36,120 nucleotides of DNA, from assembly GCA_905233835.1 (NCBI GenBank), contig CAJOGB010000003.1:1-36120 (forward strand). Reading direction: 5' to 3'. The first letter of the stretch is position 1. Each line of letters begins with the position of its first letter. A model generated the notes under the pieces. It was not told the DNA's origin. It saw nothing but the letters and a program-made list of their open reading frames with translations, and ran no database searches. The DNA is from an uncultured Lachnospiraceae bacterium (GTDB lineage Bacteria; Bacillota; Clostridia; Lachnospirales; Lachnospiraceae). The position numbers were made by a program, and so were the translations under genes. Below, piece after piece: positions 1 to 8,377 of the stretch.

Positions 1-588
1 ATTGAAGACGTGGATATTTGTGCCTGCTGTGCGCCCCATGTAAAAAACACCACAGAGGTGGGGCTTTTAAAAATATTGGATGCCGCTGCTTATAAGGGCG
101 GAATTCGTATTTCCATTCTTTGCGGTATGCGTGCGCTTTTTCATTATCGGGATTGTTTAAATCGCTGCATTTTGATTTCACAGCTAACTTCCAAACCACA
201 GGAAGAGATTGTGGAAGCGGTGCAGCAGCAAAAGGATAGCATCGGCACGTTGCAGCAGCAGATTTTTTCTTTACAAAAAAAACTGCTTCGAATGCAGGTA
301 AAAACGGTAGATAAAGATGCTTCCGATGTCATTCTTTTTGTGGAAGGTGTGGATACAAATGTGATTCGCTATCAGATTAATGAACTGACTTTATCCCATC
401 CGGGATACTGTGGGATCTTTAATAAAAACGAAACCGGATATAATTTCATCATCGGTTCCAAAGAAAAGGATTGCAACGAGATCGGAAAGCATCTTCGAGA
501 GAAATTCTCTGCAAAGTGCGGTGGAAAATCCGTAATGATTCAAGGCTCTCTGGAGGCTACGGAAGAAGATATAAGAAACATATTTTAA
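1..588 (+). CDS. Alanyl-tRNA editing protein (AlaX-L/DHHA1 type), C-terminal part; 5' end outside window
   Basis: Frame 1 is open from base 1 (IEDVDICACCAPHVKNTTEVGLLKILDAAAYKGGIRISILCGMRAL...), resembling the AlaX CxxH zinc region followed by a DHHA1-like C-terminus. Confidence 0.8.
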   Translation: MEDVDICACCAPHVKNTTEVGLLKILDAAAYKGGIRISILCGMRALFHYRDCLNRCILISQLTSKPQEEIVEAVQQQKDSIGTLQQQIFSLQKKLLRMQVKTVDKDASDVILFVEGVDTNVIRYQINELTLSHPGYCGIFNKNETGYNFIIGSKEKDCNEIGKHLREKFSAKCGGKSVMIQGSLEATEEDIRNIF

Positions 589-594
589 CGAAAG

Positions 595-633
595 AAAACT
601 CGGGCAAAAGGTGCTCCCTCGTGCCCGAGTTTT
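595..633. terminator. Intrinsic, probably bidirectional terminator
   Basis: AAAACTCGGGCA (595-606) pairs with TGCCCGAGTTTT (622-633), with a T-run after it, between convergent genes. Confidence 0.85.
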
Positions 634-636
634 TTA

Positions 637-2531
637 TTAATTTTTCTTTTTTGTAAAGTATTCGGAAAGCTTATCAATAGGTACCGGCTTTGCGTAATTA
701 AATCCTTGGATGTAATCAAAACCGTGCTTGATACTGAACTGTTTTTGCTCTTCCGTTTCCACGCCTTCCACCAAAGGAGAAATGTTTGACTCCTTCAACA
801 TGTGAATTAAGGCATGAATCATTTCCTCGGTCATGTGCCGTTCAATCCAGTCATCTGGATCAACAAAACAGACAAATTGACGAAGTTTGAATAACCGGTT
901 CCGAAATCATCCAGGTAAAAACTGATGCCTTCGTCGCTCATGCTTTGCATGTTGGAAGCAACTACATCAGCGTTTTCGTACATACTGCTTTCGGTAACCT
1001 CTAAGCGAACCTTGGAAGGATTGATACCGTTTTTCTCTATGATTTCGATTAAATCATCGGTCATCTTCTTAATGGACAATTCAATGGGTGAGCAGTTTAC
1101 TGTAATACACTCAAATTCGTATTCGTCCTGAATGCGTTTAATCTCTTCACACACCTTATTTAAAATAATCTTTGTCAACGGATGGATACAGCTGTTGGCT
1201 TCCGCAATCGGAATAAACTGTCCCGGTCCTAAAATCTTTCCGTCAATTTCAAGTCGCATCAGAGCCTCTGCGCTTAAGAAGGCTTCTTTTTCTACGGAAT
1301 AAATGGGCTGTGCGTATGCCAACACACGAATGTCATCCAAATCACGTTTATCGCGGATGTCTTCAATGGCCAAATGGATACGGTAGTATTCCATAAATTC
1401 GGTAATCTCTTTTGTGCCGGAGAAAATTTCTTCGTTTTCAATGGTCGGACTTAATCGATCGCACAAAAAGGTGTAATAGTGTTGAAGAATATCCAAGCTC
1501 GACAAAAACGGATGGCTGCCCATGCCGATGGCTTTGTAGGAAGCGGGGAAATATCCGTATCCCGTAGGGGAGTTAATGATATTTGTCACTTCGTTAAAGT
1601 AATCAATGGCAGTGGTCTTTTTATCCAAGAAAGCAAATGCCGCATAGGTGCTTCCGGAGATTCGGTAGCAGTGACTGGTAGGGCAAATGCGTTCCGTACG
1701 ACGTGCCACATCCGTAAGCATATGGTGAATCGTGGACTCCTGAATCAAAAGCGTTGTTTTTTCAAGCTGTGGAACCATAACATATACAATGGCGAAGTCT
1801 TTGTTCTTTTTCATCGCCTTTGCAATGATGGTGTTTAACGGATCGGCAGACTGCATACCGGTTTCTTCGTCGTAGGGATTACTGTGGAATAAAAGGTAGC
1901 AGGCCATGAAAGGCAAAATATAGGTTAACCCGATAAATACGGTTCTCGGGATCAAAAGCTGAACCACTAAAGTAATGCCGATGGCGGTGATGAAAATCTG
2001 TCCGCTAAGCAATACGATCTTCGGTACTCGTTTGTAATTGGATACCACTACCGCAAACATCATTACACAGGCAATGAGTCCCGTGGAAGAACAGAAAGAA
2101 ATAAAGTGCTCAAACAATTCCACATCATTTAAAAACGGTTGGTTAAGTTTTCGGTAGAAAAAGAAATAGCCAAAACCGATTCCGGCATATAAGACGATGG
2201 TAATAATCGTACTGTAGCGTGAGCGTTTTTTAAATTCTTTTGTTTCGCCGAAGACGAGATAGTAGACATAGGAAAAAATAATGTTTAAAACCGCTATATA
2301 GGTAGTTGCGTATAAAAAGAAACATGCCAATATAAACGGGTTCGACGTAATCTGATATACATATTTTTGACTTCCTATTAATAATAGCAGACAACTGCCG
2401 ATCAGACCGATAATCAGACCGGCTAAATTGATATAGAAACCTTTTGTCTTTTTGGGATTGGAATAGAATAAGAAAAAGATAATCAATAATCCAATCAAAA
2501 GGCTGGAATATTCTCCGTATACGTTAATCAT
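637..2531 (-). pseudogene. Membrane-anchored degenerate GGDEF plus EAL protein, disrupted within the EAL domain
   Basis: ORF 831..2531 has N-terminal TM segments, a GGDEF-like region (RISGSTYAAF at the motif position) and an EAL domain up to DDFGTGYSNFVN, then goes out of frame. ORF 637..834 carries the EAL C-terminus (LIHMLKESNISPLVEGVETEEQ...GFDYIQGFNYAKPVPIDKL). The segment normally carrying the IKxD motif is absent. Confidence 0.82.
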
Positions 2532-2621
2532 AAATATTTACACTCACCAAGTTTTCTGTTATTTGAGGTCAATATTAACCCCATCATCCTCATTTTTCCA
2601 TATTTATAGTGTATTGGCAAT

Positions 2622-2639
2622 ACAAATTTGAAAATTTGT
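2622..2639. promoter_or_regulatory. Operator-like perfect palindrome upstream of the radical SAM gene
   Basis: ACAAATTT-GA-AAATTTGT, 8-bp arms, ending 3 nt before a -35-like box. Confidence 0.4.
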
Positions 2640-2642
2640 TCA

Positions 2643-2671
2643 TTGAAAAAAGGCTTTTCGAGACCTAAAAT
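2643..2671 (+). promoter_or_regulatory. Putative sigma-A promoter for the radical SAM gene
   Basis: TTGAAA (2643-2648), 17-bp spacer, TAAAAT (2666-2671). Confidence 0.55.
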
Positions 2672-2724
2672 CACTATCAGGATGAAAATGTGAGGTTATA
2701 TTATTTTTAATTAGGAGGATGATT

Positions 2725-4209
2725 ATGGCTTCTGTAGCAGAAAATATGAAACACGCAGCGGAACGTCAGGCTTTTTCGATTGCTATCGACGGCTTCTTAA
2801 ACCATTTGGATAAGAAGAACTATAAGGAAAGAACCGAGACCTACGTTAAGCTTGTAAACATGGCTGAAAAGTTCTTTGGAAAAATCGACGAGAACACTTT
2901 AAATAAGGTTCGTGCCGCAGTTTCCAATCCGGATAACCGTTGGGTGAAGTACATCAATAAGATTATCGATGAAACCAATCCGAAGTTTGCAAAGAAGTTT
3001 ATCTTAAACTTAGGATACGAAGCATTCTTCCGCGGAACAAAGATGATTCGTGCAAACCGTGAGAAGTATGGTTGTAATATTCCTTGGTTAATTCTTTTCG
3101 ATCCCACCATGGCATGTAACATGCACTGTGTAGGATGCTGGTCAGGAACCTACGGACATAAAGCAAATCTTACCTTTGAAGATATGGATAAGATCGTTAC
3201 CGAAGGTAAAGAACTTGGTGTTTACCTTTATATGATGACCGGTGGTGAACCGATGGTTCGTAAGGCAGACATCATTAAGCTTTGCGAAAAGCATAACGAT
3301 TGTATCTTTGCGGCATATTCCAACTCTACATTAATCGATGAGGAACTTTGCAAGAAGGTAGTGGAACTCGGAAACTTAACCTTCATGCTTTCTATCGAAG
3401 GAACACCGGATACCAACGATGCACGTCGTGGTGAGGGTCACTATGCAGCAGTTATGAAAGCAATGGATCTTTTGAAAGAGTACGGTATCGTTTACGGTAC
3501 ATCCATTTGCTATACCAGAGATAACATTGAAGCAGTTACCAGTGATGATTTCTTAAGATTTATTTCATCTAAGGGTGCTCGTTTCGGATTCTACTTCCAC
3601 TACATGCCGGTTGGAAACAATGCGGTACCGGAATTAATGCCGACAGTAGAGCAGCGTAGAAAGATGATTGAAAAGATTCGTCAGGTTCGTTCTAAGGACT
3701 GTGATATCGAATTCTATCCGATGGACTTCCAGAACGACGGAGAATATGTAGGCGGATGTATTGCCGGAGGAAGAAACTACTTCCACATTAACTCAAACGG
3801 TGATGCCGAGCCTTGCGTATTTATTCACTACTCAGATACAAACATCCATACACACAGCATTTTAGAGATGTTACAGTCTCCGTTGTTTATGGAGTATCAT
3901 AAAGGACAGCCCTTCAATCGTAACCATTTACGTCCGTGCCCGATGCTTGAGAATCCGAAGCTCCTTCGTGAGATGGTTGCTCGAAGCGGTGCACACCAGA
4001 CAAACCTTGAGTCTCCGGAAGAAGTAGATCACCTTTGTGCAAAGTGCGATCACTATGCAGAGGAGTGGGGCGTTGTTGCGGATGAAGTTTGGGCAAGCCA
4101 GACACATCATAAGAAAAACTACGAGAATTACTCGAAAGAACATCGTGAGCATCCGGAATTGGCTGCTTTCGAAGAGCTTGAAGAAAAGAGTGAAAGTAAA
4201 GTAGGTTAA
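2725..4209 (+). CDS. Radical SAM protein with additional C-terminal cysteines
   Basis: CNMHCVGC (CxxxCxxC) and a GGEP motif. C-terminal CIAGG/CVFIHYSD/CPMLENP/CAKC cysteines suggest an auxiliary cluster region. AGGAGG at 2713-2718 fits ATG 2725 better than the tracked start at 2719. Confidence 0.88.
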   Translation: MASVAENMKHAAERQAFSIAIDGFLNHLDKKNYKERTETYVKLVNMAEKFFGKIDENTLNKVRAAVSNPDNRWVKYINKIIDETNPKFAKKFILNLGYEAFFRGTKMIRANREKYGCNIPWLILFDPTMACNMHCVGCWSGTYGHKANLTFEDMDKIVTEGKELGVYLYMMTGGEPMVRKADIIKLCEKHNDCIFAAYSNSTLIDEELCKKVVELGNLTFMLSIEGTPDTNDARRGEGHYAAVMKAMDLLKEYGIVYGTSICYTRDNIEAVTSDDFLRFISSKGARFGFYFHYMPVGNNAVPELMPTVEQRRKMIEKIRQVRSKDCDIEFYPMDFQNDGEYVGGCIAGGRNYFHINSNGDAEPCVFIHYSDTNIHTHSILEMLQSPLFMEYHKGQPFNRNHLRPCPMLENPKLLREMVARSGAHQTNLESPEEVDHLCAKCDHYAEEWGVVADEVWASQTHHKKNYENYSKEHREHPELAAFEELEEKSESKVG

Positions 4210-4222
4210 TCTTTATTAAAAC

Positions 4223-4297
4223 ATAAAAAACGTAGCATACATTTTTGCCGGGTGCATAAAAAAGCACTCTATACAAAAAGTATGCTACGTTTTTTAT
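4223..4297. terminator. Nested bidirectional terminator
   Basis: 18-bp outer stem (TAAAAAACGTAGCATAC-type arms, 4223-4240 with 4280-4297) enclosing an inner GGGTGC/GCACTC hairpin, between convergent genes. Confidence 0.85.
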
Positions 4298-4300
4298 TGT

Positions 4301-4942
4301 TTAAAATTGAATTAGTTTTCCTTCAGAGATTCCGTAGCTGCATTTTTCAATCTCTTCGATTTTTATCTGGGCGTTGGTTTGGTTGATTAATTCTTTTTTT
4401 AACGATTCAACTTCTTCTTCGTCTACGTACACGTGGAAGACCACCCGGTCACTGTAGGCGCTGTCTGCGATAAAAATGTTCTTTTCATTTAAAAGATACT
4501 GTACTTTCCCCAAAAGACCATAATCAATATCTAAGGAGAGATGAAAGCCCTCGTGGCGTTCTAAAAGCGTACAAGCGGCCAAGCCTTCTTCAGTGGCTTT
4601 TGTGTACGCCCGAACCAATCCGCCGGTGCCTAAGAGTACGCCACCGAAGTATCGGGTAACCACGGCGCAGACGTTATGGACATTTGCCCCCAAAAGAACG
4701 TCCAACATGGGGTGACCTGCAGTGCCGGAGGGTTCTCCGTCGTCGGAAGAACGAACCAGTTCGTTTTTGTCTCCGATGAGATAGGCAAAGCAGTTATGTC
4801 TGGCGTCGTAGTGTTCTTTCTTTTTCTCGGCAATAAAGGAAAGAGCCTCTTTTTCACTGTGAACGGAGGCGATGGCGCCGATAAAAGTTTATTTTTTTTC
4901 GACGATTTTTCCTTCGCCGTTTTCCAAGATTTCGTATTCCAT
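4301..4942 (-). pseudogene. YigZ/IMPACT family protein with an in-frame TAA at codon 18
   Basis: The minus-strand frame from ATG 4942 reads MEYEILENGEGKIVEKK*TFIGAIASVHSEKEALSFIAEKKKEHYDARHNCFAYLIGDKNELVRSSDDGEPSGTAGHPMLDVLLGANVHNVCAVVTRYFGGVLLGTGGLVRAYTKA... The TAA is at 4889-4891. The tracked 135-aa ORF is only the part after an internal Met. Confidence 0.85.
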
Positions 4943-5003
4943 AATCCACATTATATGCAATGGAATGCAGAAACGCCATAGACTTTCTATAAATGTGATT
5001 TTC

Positions 5004-5012
5004 TGTTATAAT
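5004..5012 (+). promoter_or_regulatory. Extended -10 promoter element for the PBP gene
   Basis: TGTTATAAT at 5004-5012; no strong -35. Confidence 0.4.
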
Positions 5013-5043
5013 ATCTAAAGCTATGTGCTAAAAAGGAGTTTCT

Positions 5044-7560
5044 ATGAATTACGGAAAGAAAAACTTAAAGAAGAACAGACAAACTCTTTCAAACAAAAAA
5101 TCAAAAGCAAAAAAGAAATTTGCCATATCCTTCCTTCGTACCTTCGTCATCTGTATTGCACTGGTGATTGTAGGTGCCTTGGGAGTGGCATCCGTTTATA
5201 CCACCAGATTGGTTTCCAATCTTCCAGATGCATCTACCATAGATATTTCACCCAATGGTTATTCCACTACCATTTACGATGCTTCCGGTGCGGAAATCGA
5301 GAATCTCGCAGCATCCGGAGCAAACCGTGAGTATGTGGAACTGTCTCAGATCCCCGAGGATTTGCAGCATGCATTTGTGGCCATTGAGGATGCCAGATTC
5401 TATGAGCATAACGGTATCGACGTACAAGGTATTCTTCGTGCCGTATGGATCGATCTTATCAGTGTGGTAGGAGGAAATCGTGCATCTCAGGGTGCATCCA
5501 CCATTACACAGCAGTTATTAAAGAATAACTACTTTACCACATGGACTTCCGAGAATTCCTTTAAGGATCGACTGGACCGAAAGATTCAGGAACAGTATTT
5601 GGCGATTCAGATTGAAAAAGTAGTTACCAAAGATCAGATTTTGGAAAACTATTTAAATACCATTAACTTGGGACAAAACACCCTGGGTGTTCAGTCTGCT
5701 TCCCGGCGGTATTTTAATAAGGATGTAAGCCAATTAACTCTTTCCGAGAGTGCGGTTATCGCCGGAATCACACAGAATCCGTCAAAGTATAACCCGATAT
5801 CAAAACCGGAGGAGAATGCGAAGAGACGGAAAAAGGTCCTTAAAAACATGTTGGAGCAGGGATACATCGATGAGAAAGCCTATAATGCGGCATTAGATGA
5901 TGATGTATACGATCGAATCCAGGTAGTAAATAACGAGATGACCTCTTCTTCCACCTCTTACTTTGTGGATGCCCTAACCGATCAGGTGGTTAAGGATTTG
6001 GTGGAGCAAAAGGGTTACAGCGAGACCGAAGCATATCAAAAATTGTATGCCGGCGGTTTGTCCATTTATTCCACACAGGATACGGAAATTCAGTCCATCG
6101 TGGAAAGTGAGATTAACAATAAGGAAAATTACGCGACGGATCCGAAGGTTTCCTTCAGCTACAGACTTACCATCACAAAGGCGGACGGAAGTCTGGAAAA
6201 CTACAGTGAACAGACCATGCTTTCCTACTATCAGAAAGCTAATAAAAACTACTCTATCAACTTTAAGTCTGAGGAAGAGGCACAGGCTGCCGTCGATGCC
6301 TACAAGGCAGAACTTATGGAGCCGGGAGATACCATTTCCGAAGCAGGCGAGTCTTTGACCTTTACGTTACAGCCGCAGGCGGCTATGACGGTTATGGATC
6401 AGTCTACCGGTCACGTGGTGGCTTTGGTTGGTGGACGTGGTGAAAAGACTGCCAGCAAGACCTTAAACCGTGCCACGGGTATTACCCGTCAGCCGGGTTC
6501 TACCTTTAAAGTATTGGCGGCTTATGTTCCTGCTTTGGATGCCGGCGGTCTTACACTTGCATCCGTACAGGACGATGCTCCTATGACTTATGCAAACGGA
6601 ACACCGCTTTCCAACTACGATAATCATTATCGCGGTTACACCAATATCCGTACCGCCATTACCTACTCCATTAACGTGGTAACGGTAAAGACCTTAACGG
6701 AAATCGGTACTTCCTTAGGATTTAATTACGCACAGAAACTTGGAATCACTACACTTGATTCCGGAGATAATAACCAGTCCCTTTGCTTGGGCGGTATTAC
6801 AAACGGTGTTACCAATTTGGAACTTACCGCAGCCTATGCCACCATCGCAAACGCCGGTCGTTACAATAAGCCGGTATTCTATACTAAGGTGTTGGATCGA
6901 AACGGCGAGGTACTTTTGGACACCACCGAAAACGAATCTACGGAAGTGTTAAAACCTACAACTGCTTGGTTGATTACCAATGCCATGAGAGATGTTATGA
7001 CAGCCGGAACCGGTGGACGTGCAAACTTCAGCGGAATGGCGGTAGCCGGAAAATCCGGAACGACCACAAAGGATCGTGATACGGTATTCTGCGGATTCAC
7101 TCCGTATTACACGGCTTCCATTTGGGGCGGATTTGATGATAATACACCGCAGTCTAATACCACATATTCAAAGAATATTTGGCGTGAAGTTATGAAAAAG
7201 ATTCATGCGAACTTGCAGAACACAGACTTTACAAAGCCGGAGGGCATTGTTCAGGTGGCTGTCTGCAGTAAGTCCGGACTTTTGCCCATTGAAGGTGTAT
7301 GTGACTGCGATCCGAGAGGTTCCATGGTTTATACGGAATATTTTGCCGAAGGAACGGAACCTACCGAGTACTGTGATCACCATACGCAAATCGATGGTGT
7401 GACCTATATTGTCGGAGCGTCAGAAGGAACCGATGATACCGCATTTGCGGTACCGGGAAGTCTCCTTTCACCGGTGGAAGAAATCCATGCGGATGCGGCC
7501 TACGATCCGGCGGCAGGAGTAAATATTGGAGATATTCAAGTGGAAATCCCGCCTATGTAA
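5044..7560 (+). CDS. Class A penicillin-binding protein (transglycosylase/transpeptidase)
   Basis: EDARFYEHNGIDVQGILRA and QGASTITQQL (glycosyltransferase 51); RQPGSTFK (SxxK), YSINV (SxN) and GKSGTT (KSGT) (transpeptidase). Preceded by AAAGGAG. Confidence 0.97.
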   Translation: MNYGKKNLKKNRQTLSNKKSKAKKKFAISFLRTFVICIALVIVGALGVASVYTTRLVSNLPDASTIDISPNGYSTTIYDASGAEIENLAASGANREYVELSQIPEDLQHAFVAIEDARFYEHNGIDVQGILRAVWIDLISVVGGNRASQGASTITQQLLKNNYFTTWTSENSFKDRLDRKIQEQYLAIQIEKVVTKDQILENYLNTINLGQNTLGVQSASRRYFNKDVSQLTLSESAVIAGITQNPSKYNPISKPEENAKRRKKVLKNMLEQGYIDEKAYNAALDDDVYDRIQVVNNEMTSSSTSYFVDALTDQVVKDLVEQKGYSETEAYQKLYAGGLSIYSTQDTEIQSIVESEINNKENYATDPKVSFSYRLTITKADGSLENYSEQTMLSYYQKANKNYSINFKSEEEAQAAVDAYKAELMEPGDTISEAGESLTFTLQPQAAMTVMDQSTGHVVALVGGRGEKTASKTLNRATGITRQPGSTFKVLAAYVPALDAGGLTLASVQDDAPMTYANGTPLSNYDNHYRGYTNIRTAITYSINVVTVKTLTEIGTSLGFNYAQKLGITTLDSGDNNQSLCLGGITNGVTNLELTAAYATIANAGRYNKPVFYTKVLDRNGEVLLDTTENESTEVLKPTTAWLITNAMRDVMTAGTGGRANFSGMAVAGKSGTTTKDRDTVFCGFTPYYTASIWGGFDDNTPQSNTTYSKNIWREVMKKIHANLQNTDFTKPEGIVQVAVCSKSGLLPIEGVCDCDPRGSMVYTEYFAEGTEPTEYCDHHTQIDGVTYIVGASEGTDDTAFAVPGSLLSPVEEIHADAAYDPAAGVNIGDIQVEIPPM

Positions 7561-7581
7561 ATAAAAAAATAAGAAATAATA

Positions 7582-7636
7582 AAAAGGGACGGTTCTTTTG
7601 TCTCCCTCTCGGGAGACAAAAAGAACCGTCCCTTTT
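7582..7636. terminator. Long bidirectional terminator hairpin
   Basis: AAAAGGGACGGTTCTTTTGTCTCCC (7582-7606), loop TCTC, GGGAGACAAAAAGAACCGTCCCTTTT (7611-7636); about 25 bp with one bulge, between convergent genes. Confidence 0.88.
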
Positions 7637-7649
7637 ATTAAGTTATAAT

Positions 7650-8117
7650 TTACATATGCAAGAGAGAAAGAACTCCTGCGGCACCTACGCCCATAATAAT
7701 TCCTGCGAGGATAACGCCGCAAACAATGGCAAGTACGCTTTTCTTAAAGTCCATATCCAACAAGGATGCCGCCAGTGTTCCTGTCCAAGCGCCGGTTCCC
7801 GGTACCGGAATTCCCACGAATAAAAAGAGAGCAACATATAAGCCCTGTCCGGTTTTTTCCTGAAGCTTTACACCGCCTTTATGACCTTTTTCCAGGCAGA
7901 AAGTAAAGAATCCGCCGATGATCGGTTTATCTTTTCCCCATTCCAGAACCTTTCTTGCAAAGAAGAAAATAATCGGAACCGGAATCATGTTTCCCAAAAT
8001 ACAGACGGGATAAAGAATTCTCGGATCAAGTCCCATGGCAAGTCCCGTAGGTACCGCCACGCGAAGTTCAATTAATGGAACCATGGAAATAAAGAAACAA
8101 ATTATGTACTGTAACAT
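7650..8117 (-). CDS. COG2426-like small multidrug export family membrane protein
   Basis: 155-aa hydrophobic protein with PLIELRVAVPTGLAMG and VGIPVPGTGAWTG motifs; RBS-like GGAGGG upstream. Confidence 0.8.
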   Translation of the reverse strand: MLQYIICFFISMVPLIELRVAVPTGLAMGLDPRILYPVCILGNMIPVPIIFFFARKVLEWGKDKPIIGGFFTFCLEKGHKGGVKLQEKTGQGLYVALFLFVGIPVPGTGAWTGTLAASLLDMDFKKSVLAIVCGVILAGIIMGVGAAGVLSLLHM

Positions 8118-8144
8118 ATTGCCCTCCTAAATTTTCATAAAACA

Positions 8145-8174
8145 AAAGGCTTTGATAAAACTATCAAAGCCTTT
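8145..8174 (-). terminator. Terminator downstream of tRNA-Gln
   Basis: 13-bp perfect stem AAAGGCTTTGATA/TATCAAAGCCTTT, loop AAAC, T-rich tail on the minus strand. Confidence 0.8.
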
Positions 8175-8183
8175 AGGATAAGC

Positions 8184-8255
8184 TGCCCAGCAAGGATTCG
8201 AACCTTGGAAATGACGGAGTCAGAGTCCGTTGCCTTACCGCTTGGCGACTGGGCA
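8184..8255 (-). tRNA. tRNA-Gln (anticodon CTG)
   Basis: Reverse complement TGCCCAGTCGCCAAGCGGTAAGGCAACGGACTCTGACTCCGTCATTTCCAAGGTTCGAATCCTTGCTGGGCA. Acceptor TGCCCAG/CTGGGCA, anticodon stem ACGGA/TCCGT with loop CTCTGAC, T-arm CAAGG-TTCGAAT-CCTTG. Confidence 0.95.
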
Positions 8256-8377
8256 TCAGTGACTGCTTTTTAGCAGGTCAACAATAGGTATTATACTTAA
8301 GGCGGTATAAGAATGCAAGCATTTTTTTAGAAAAAACAGAAAAATTATGATATAATCCTAACTTCAGGAGAATTGTC

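Noticed and set aside
1479-1838. 119-aa plus-strand ORF inside the GGDEF/EAL gene
   Set aside because: Antisense to the coherent GGDEF/EAL frame; no RBS and no recognisable family.
3914-4276. 120-aa minus-strand ORF antisense to the radical SAM gene
   Set aside because: Lies within a confident CDS and its terminator, has no RBS and low-quality composition.
4889-4891. Recoding (read-through) explanation for the YigZ TAA
   Set aside because: TAA is not a known selenocysteine or pyrrolysine codon and I see no clear recoding structure; mutation or sequence error is simpler.
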